NCBI GenBank assembly: GCA_964385045.1
Contig: CAYLNM010000187.1
Coordinates: 1-7,638 of the forward strand
Source: CAYLNM01 sp964385045
GTDB lineage: Bacteria > Planctomycetota > Phycisphaerae > Phycisphaerales > SM1A02
Direction of reading: 5' to 3'
Length of the DNA stretch: 7,638 nt
Shown piece after piece: positions 6,115-7,638 of the stretch (positions within the stretch are counted from its first letter, which is position 1; each line of letters starts with the position of its first letter). Position numbers and translations under genes: made by a program. The notes under the pieces are model-generated. The model saw only the letters and a list, made by a program, of their open reading frames with translations, was not told the DNA's origin and did no database searches.

Positions 6115-6723
6115 ATGCCGCTCGATCCGTCGGAGCCTCCTCCCGTCGGTCCCCCGCCATCGATTCGTCGCGTGCGCGTCGTCGAGCACGACACGCGGTG
6201 GCCACGCGACGCCGCCGCCAGCGCGGCCGAGATCATGGCTGCCATTCGCCCGCACGCACTGCTGGCCGGGGCCGAGATCCACCACATCGGAAGCACCGCG
6301 GTGCCGGGGCTGCCGGCCGAGCCGATCCTCGACCTGCTGCTGGCCGTGCCGGGCTCCGACGGGCTCGAGGCCCTCGACCGACCCGGCCCCCGGCGGTCGC
6401 TCGGCGACCTCGGCTTCCGCCCGCACGGCGAGCACGGCGTCACGGGCCGGCGGTTCTTCACCCGGACCGAGCCGGCATCCGGCGACCGGACCCACCACCT
6501 GCACGCCTTCGCCGCGGACTCGCACGGGGTGGCCCGCCACCTCGCCTTCCGCGACTACCTGCGGGCCCATCCGGCCGTCGCCACGACCTACGGCGTGCTG
6601 AAGCAGTCGCTCGCCGCGTCCTGCGAGGACGACGTCGAGGCGTACCTCGACGGCAAGCACGCGTTCATCCGCGAGCACGAAGCGCGGGCGCTCGCGTGGG
6701 CGGGCCACATCGCCGAGGCCTGA
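6115..6723 (+). CDS. GrpB family protein (UPF0157, nucleotidyltransferase-like fold)
   Basis: 202 aa, slightly above the usual length of about 170-185 because of a Pro-rich N-terminus. Family motifs in order: VVEHDTRWP (22-30; family V-x-x-Y-D-x-x-W-P), IHHIGSTAVPGL (55-66), PILDLLLAV (70-78), RRFFTRTEP then THHLHAF (126-132), FRDYLRAHP (145-153) and YGVLKQSLA (159-167), then AYLDGKHAFI (176-185). The signature HIGSTAVPGL is intact. Where many members read AKP(I/V)ID this one reads AEPILD, with Glu69 for Lys. The biochemical role of the family is not settled; members occur alone or fused to dephospho-CoA kinase, and the fold is related to minimal nucleotidyltransferases. ATG 6115 was preferred over ATG 5965 because the earlier 50 residues do not resemble the family. 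The gene stands alone after a 337-bp gap, and its last codons form the first unit of the downstream 14-bp array. Confidence 0.87.
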   Translation: MPLDPSEPPPVGPPPSIRRVRVVEHDTRWPRDAAASAAEIMAAIRPHALLAGAEIHHIGSTAVPGLPAEPILDLLLAVPGSDGLEALDRPGPRRSLGDLGFRPHGEHGVTGRRFFTRTEPASGDRTHHLHAFAADSHGVARHLAFRDYLRAHPAVATTYGVLKQSLAASCEDDVEAYLDGKHAFIREHEARALAWAGHIAEA

Positions 6724-6952
6724 TCGCCGAGGCCTGATCGCCGGGGCGTTCTCGTCGCGGCCTCATCGCCGTGACCTGACCGCCGAGGCCCGATCGTCGC
6801 GGCTCGATCGCCACGGCTGGATCATCCACGCCCAGTCACCCCGCCCCGATCACCGGGACCCGGTCGTCGCGGCGGGATCATCCGAGCCCAGTCGCCGCGG
6901 CCCGGCCGCCACGGCCTGACCACCGATCCCCGGTCGCCGGGTCGTCGCCCCC
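6701..6952. repeat. Degenerate, strictly phased 14-bp tandem array
   Basis: From 6715 to 6938 the sequence divides into 16 consecutive 14-base units without any insertion or deletion. A weaker unit precedes them (6701, inside the GrpB-family gene) and another follows (6939). The approximate consensus is GCGGCCYGATCGCC. Unit positions 5, 11 and 14 are C in all 17 units from 6715. Positions 9-14 follow an R-Y-C-R-Y-C pattern almost throughout, so most variation there is transitions. Units 6715 and 6729 are identical and duplicate the gene's stop codon. Seven units carry GATC at positions 8-11. The array fills the space between two convergent genes. It is not coding (14 is not a multiple of three and stops are frequent) and has no spacers, so it is not CRISPR. 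Function unknown. Confidence 0.85.
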
Positions 6953-6976
6953 ACGCCCCCGCGACCGCCGGCGGCA

Positions 6977-7638
6977 TCACGCCGCCTCGCGGCCCCGCTC
7001 GAGCTCGCCGGCGGCCCACGCCCGGCACCGCTCGACCAGCACCAGGCGGTCGATCGGCTTGGTCAGGTAGTCGTCGCACCCCGCTGCGAGGCACCGCTCG
7101 CGGTCGCCCTCCATCGCGTGCGCGGTCAGCGCGATGACCGGGAGCTCGGCGCCGCCGGCCCGCAGCGCGCGGGTCGCCGCATAGCCGTCGAGCACCGGCA
7201 TCTGCATGTCCATCAGCACCACGTCGAAGGGCCCGGCGGCCGCCGCCCCGGTCTCGGTCGCCGCCGCCCCGCCCGCGCCGGCGTCTCCGACCACGTCCCC
7301 GGCCGCCGCCCGCGGATCGCCGCCCGCCGCCCCGCGGCCGCCGGACGTCGCCCCGCCGCCGCCGCCCGTCTCGGCGATGCGGTCGAGCGCCTCGCGGCCG
7401 TTCTCCGCCACGACGACCTCGGCGCCCGCCTTCCGCAGGTGGAACGACACCAGCCGCTGATTGTCCGGCCCATCCTCGGCGAGCAGGATCCGCAGCCCGG
7501 CGAGCGGCCGCGTCGCCGCCGCACCGCGATCACCCGCCCCGGCCCGCGCTCCGGCTCCGCCGGCCGGCCCACGCCCGGCCCCAGCCCGGGCCTCGCCCTC
7601 CGCCCCGGCCCCCGGCCCGTCCCCCCCGCCGCCGGCCC
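6977..7638 (-). CDS. C-terminal receiver (REC) domain of a probable hybrid histidine kinase (5' end outside window)
   Basis: On the minus strand an open frame enters at the window edge and stops at 6977-6979, giving 219 residues. A Gly/Ala-rich linker of about 45 residues leads to LRILLAEDGPDNQRLVSFHL, the first strand of a receiver domain with its acidic ED pair. After AENGREALDRIAE comes a low-complexity insert, then FDVVLMDMQMPVLDGY with the phospho-acceptor Asp (codon 7208-7210), ALTAHAM with the conserved Thr, and DDYLTKPID with the conserved Lys. All receiver hallmarks are present. An N-terminal start at GTG 7448-7450 would delete the ED pair and is rejected. The AEDGPDNQRL wording and the long linker are typical of receivers at the end of hybrid sensor kinases; the kinase part would lie beyond 7638. 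It points against the GrpB-family gene (convergent). Confidence 0.88.
   Translation of the reverse strand, partial: AGGGGDGPGAGAEGEARAGAGRGPAGGAGARAGAGDRGAAATRPLAGLRILLAEDGPDNQRLVSFHLRKAGAEVVVAENGREALDRIAETGGGGGATSGGRGAAGGDPRAAAGDVVGDAGAGGAAATETGAAAAGPFDVVLMDMQMPVLDGYAATRALRAGGAELPVIALTAHAMEGDRERCLAAGCDDYLTKPIDRLVLVERCRAWAAGELERGREAA

Noticed and set aside
2736..6461. Very long minus-strand open frame (about 1240 codons)
   Set aside because: It runs through the N gap and opposite three well-supported plus-strand genes. Its translation is low-complexity Arg/Gly/Ala without any domain. High GC makes antisense stops rare.
6715..6938. CRISPR array
   Set aside because: The units are 14 bases with no spacers and diverge along the array; there are no cas genes in the window.
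6822..7094. Minus-strand ORF covering part of the 14-bp array
   Set aside because: Its translation is Arg/Gly/Pro-rich without a domain, and it overlaps the well-supported receiver gene in another frame.

Overview
The window is very GC-rich bacterial DNA, with strong G/C preference at third codon positions, Ala/Pro/Gly-rich low-complexity segments in most proteins and few recognisable Shine-Dalgarno sites. I see no rRNA, tRNA, transposase or CRISPR array. Taxonomy is not decidable from this alone. A probable hybrid sensor kinase with an AEDGPDNQRL-type receiver, a TPR lipoprotein and a cluster of sugar-type methyltransferases would fit Planctomycetota or a similar high-GC phylum (low confidence).

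Positions 1-5777 (+ strand) look like one operon. The tail of an unidentified upstream gene (1-57) overlaps by 4 bp (ATGA) a zinc-binding SAM-dependent sugar C-methyltransferase (54-1334). This overlaps by 4 bp (GTGA) a second, related methyltransferase (1331-2971), which overlaps by 4 bp (GTGA) a third (start at 3123, also present at 2968; end 4454). Nine bases later comes a TPR lipoprotein (4464-5777). The three methyltransferases share one architecture: a CxxC...CxxC zinc domain with an identical 41-residue step between the Cys pairs, a Rossmann methyltransferase core, a Y/L-x-E-H active-site motif and a C-terminal GxGxxxKG domain. They probably act in sequence or on alternative substrates in making methylated deoxysugars or surface glycans.

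The second/third methyltransferase junction carries a 100-N scaffold gap (2996-3095). The 55 bases before it are repeated exactly after it, so the gap is most likely an unmerged contig overlap rather than missing sequence. Closing it restores a clean 4-bp gene overlap.

Positions 5778-6114 are noncoding. They hold an 11-bp inverted repeat, a weak -10-like site, overlapping hairpins and a perfect 18-bp palindrome just before a GrpB-family (UPF0157) gene (6115-6723, + strand). From the last codons of that gene to about 6950 runs a degenerate but strictly phased 14-bp tandem array of about 17 units, in the space between convergent genes. The right edge (6977-7638, - strand) is the C-terminal receiver domain of a larger protein, probably a hybrid histidine kinase. 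It has an unusual insertion of about 45 Gly/Ala-rich residues inside the receiver fold.

The observations most worth a second look are the indel-free 14-bp array, the triple methyltransferase operon with a changed active-site Tyr in its third member, the receiver insertion, and the artefactual gap.
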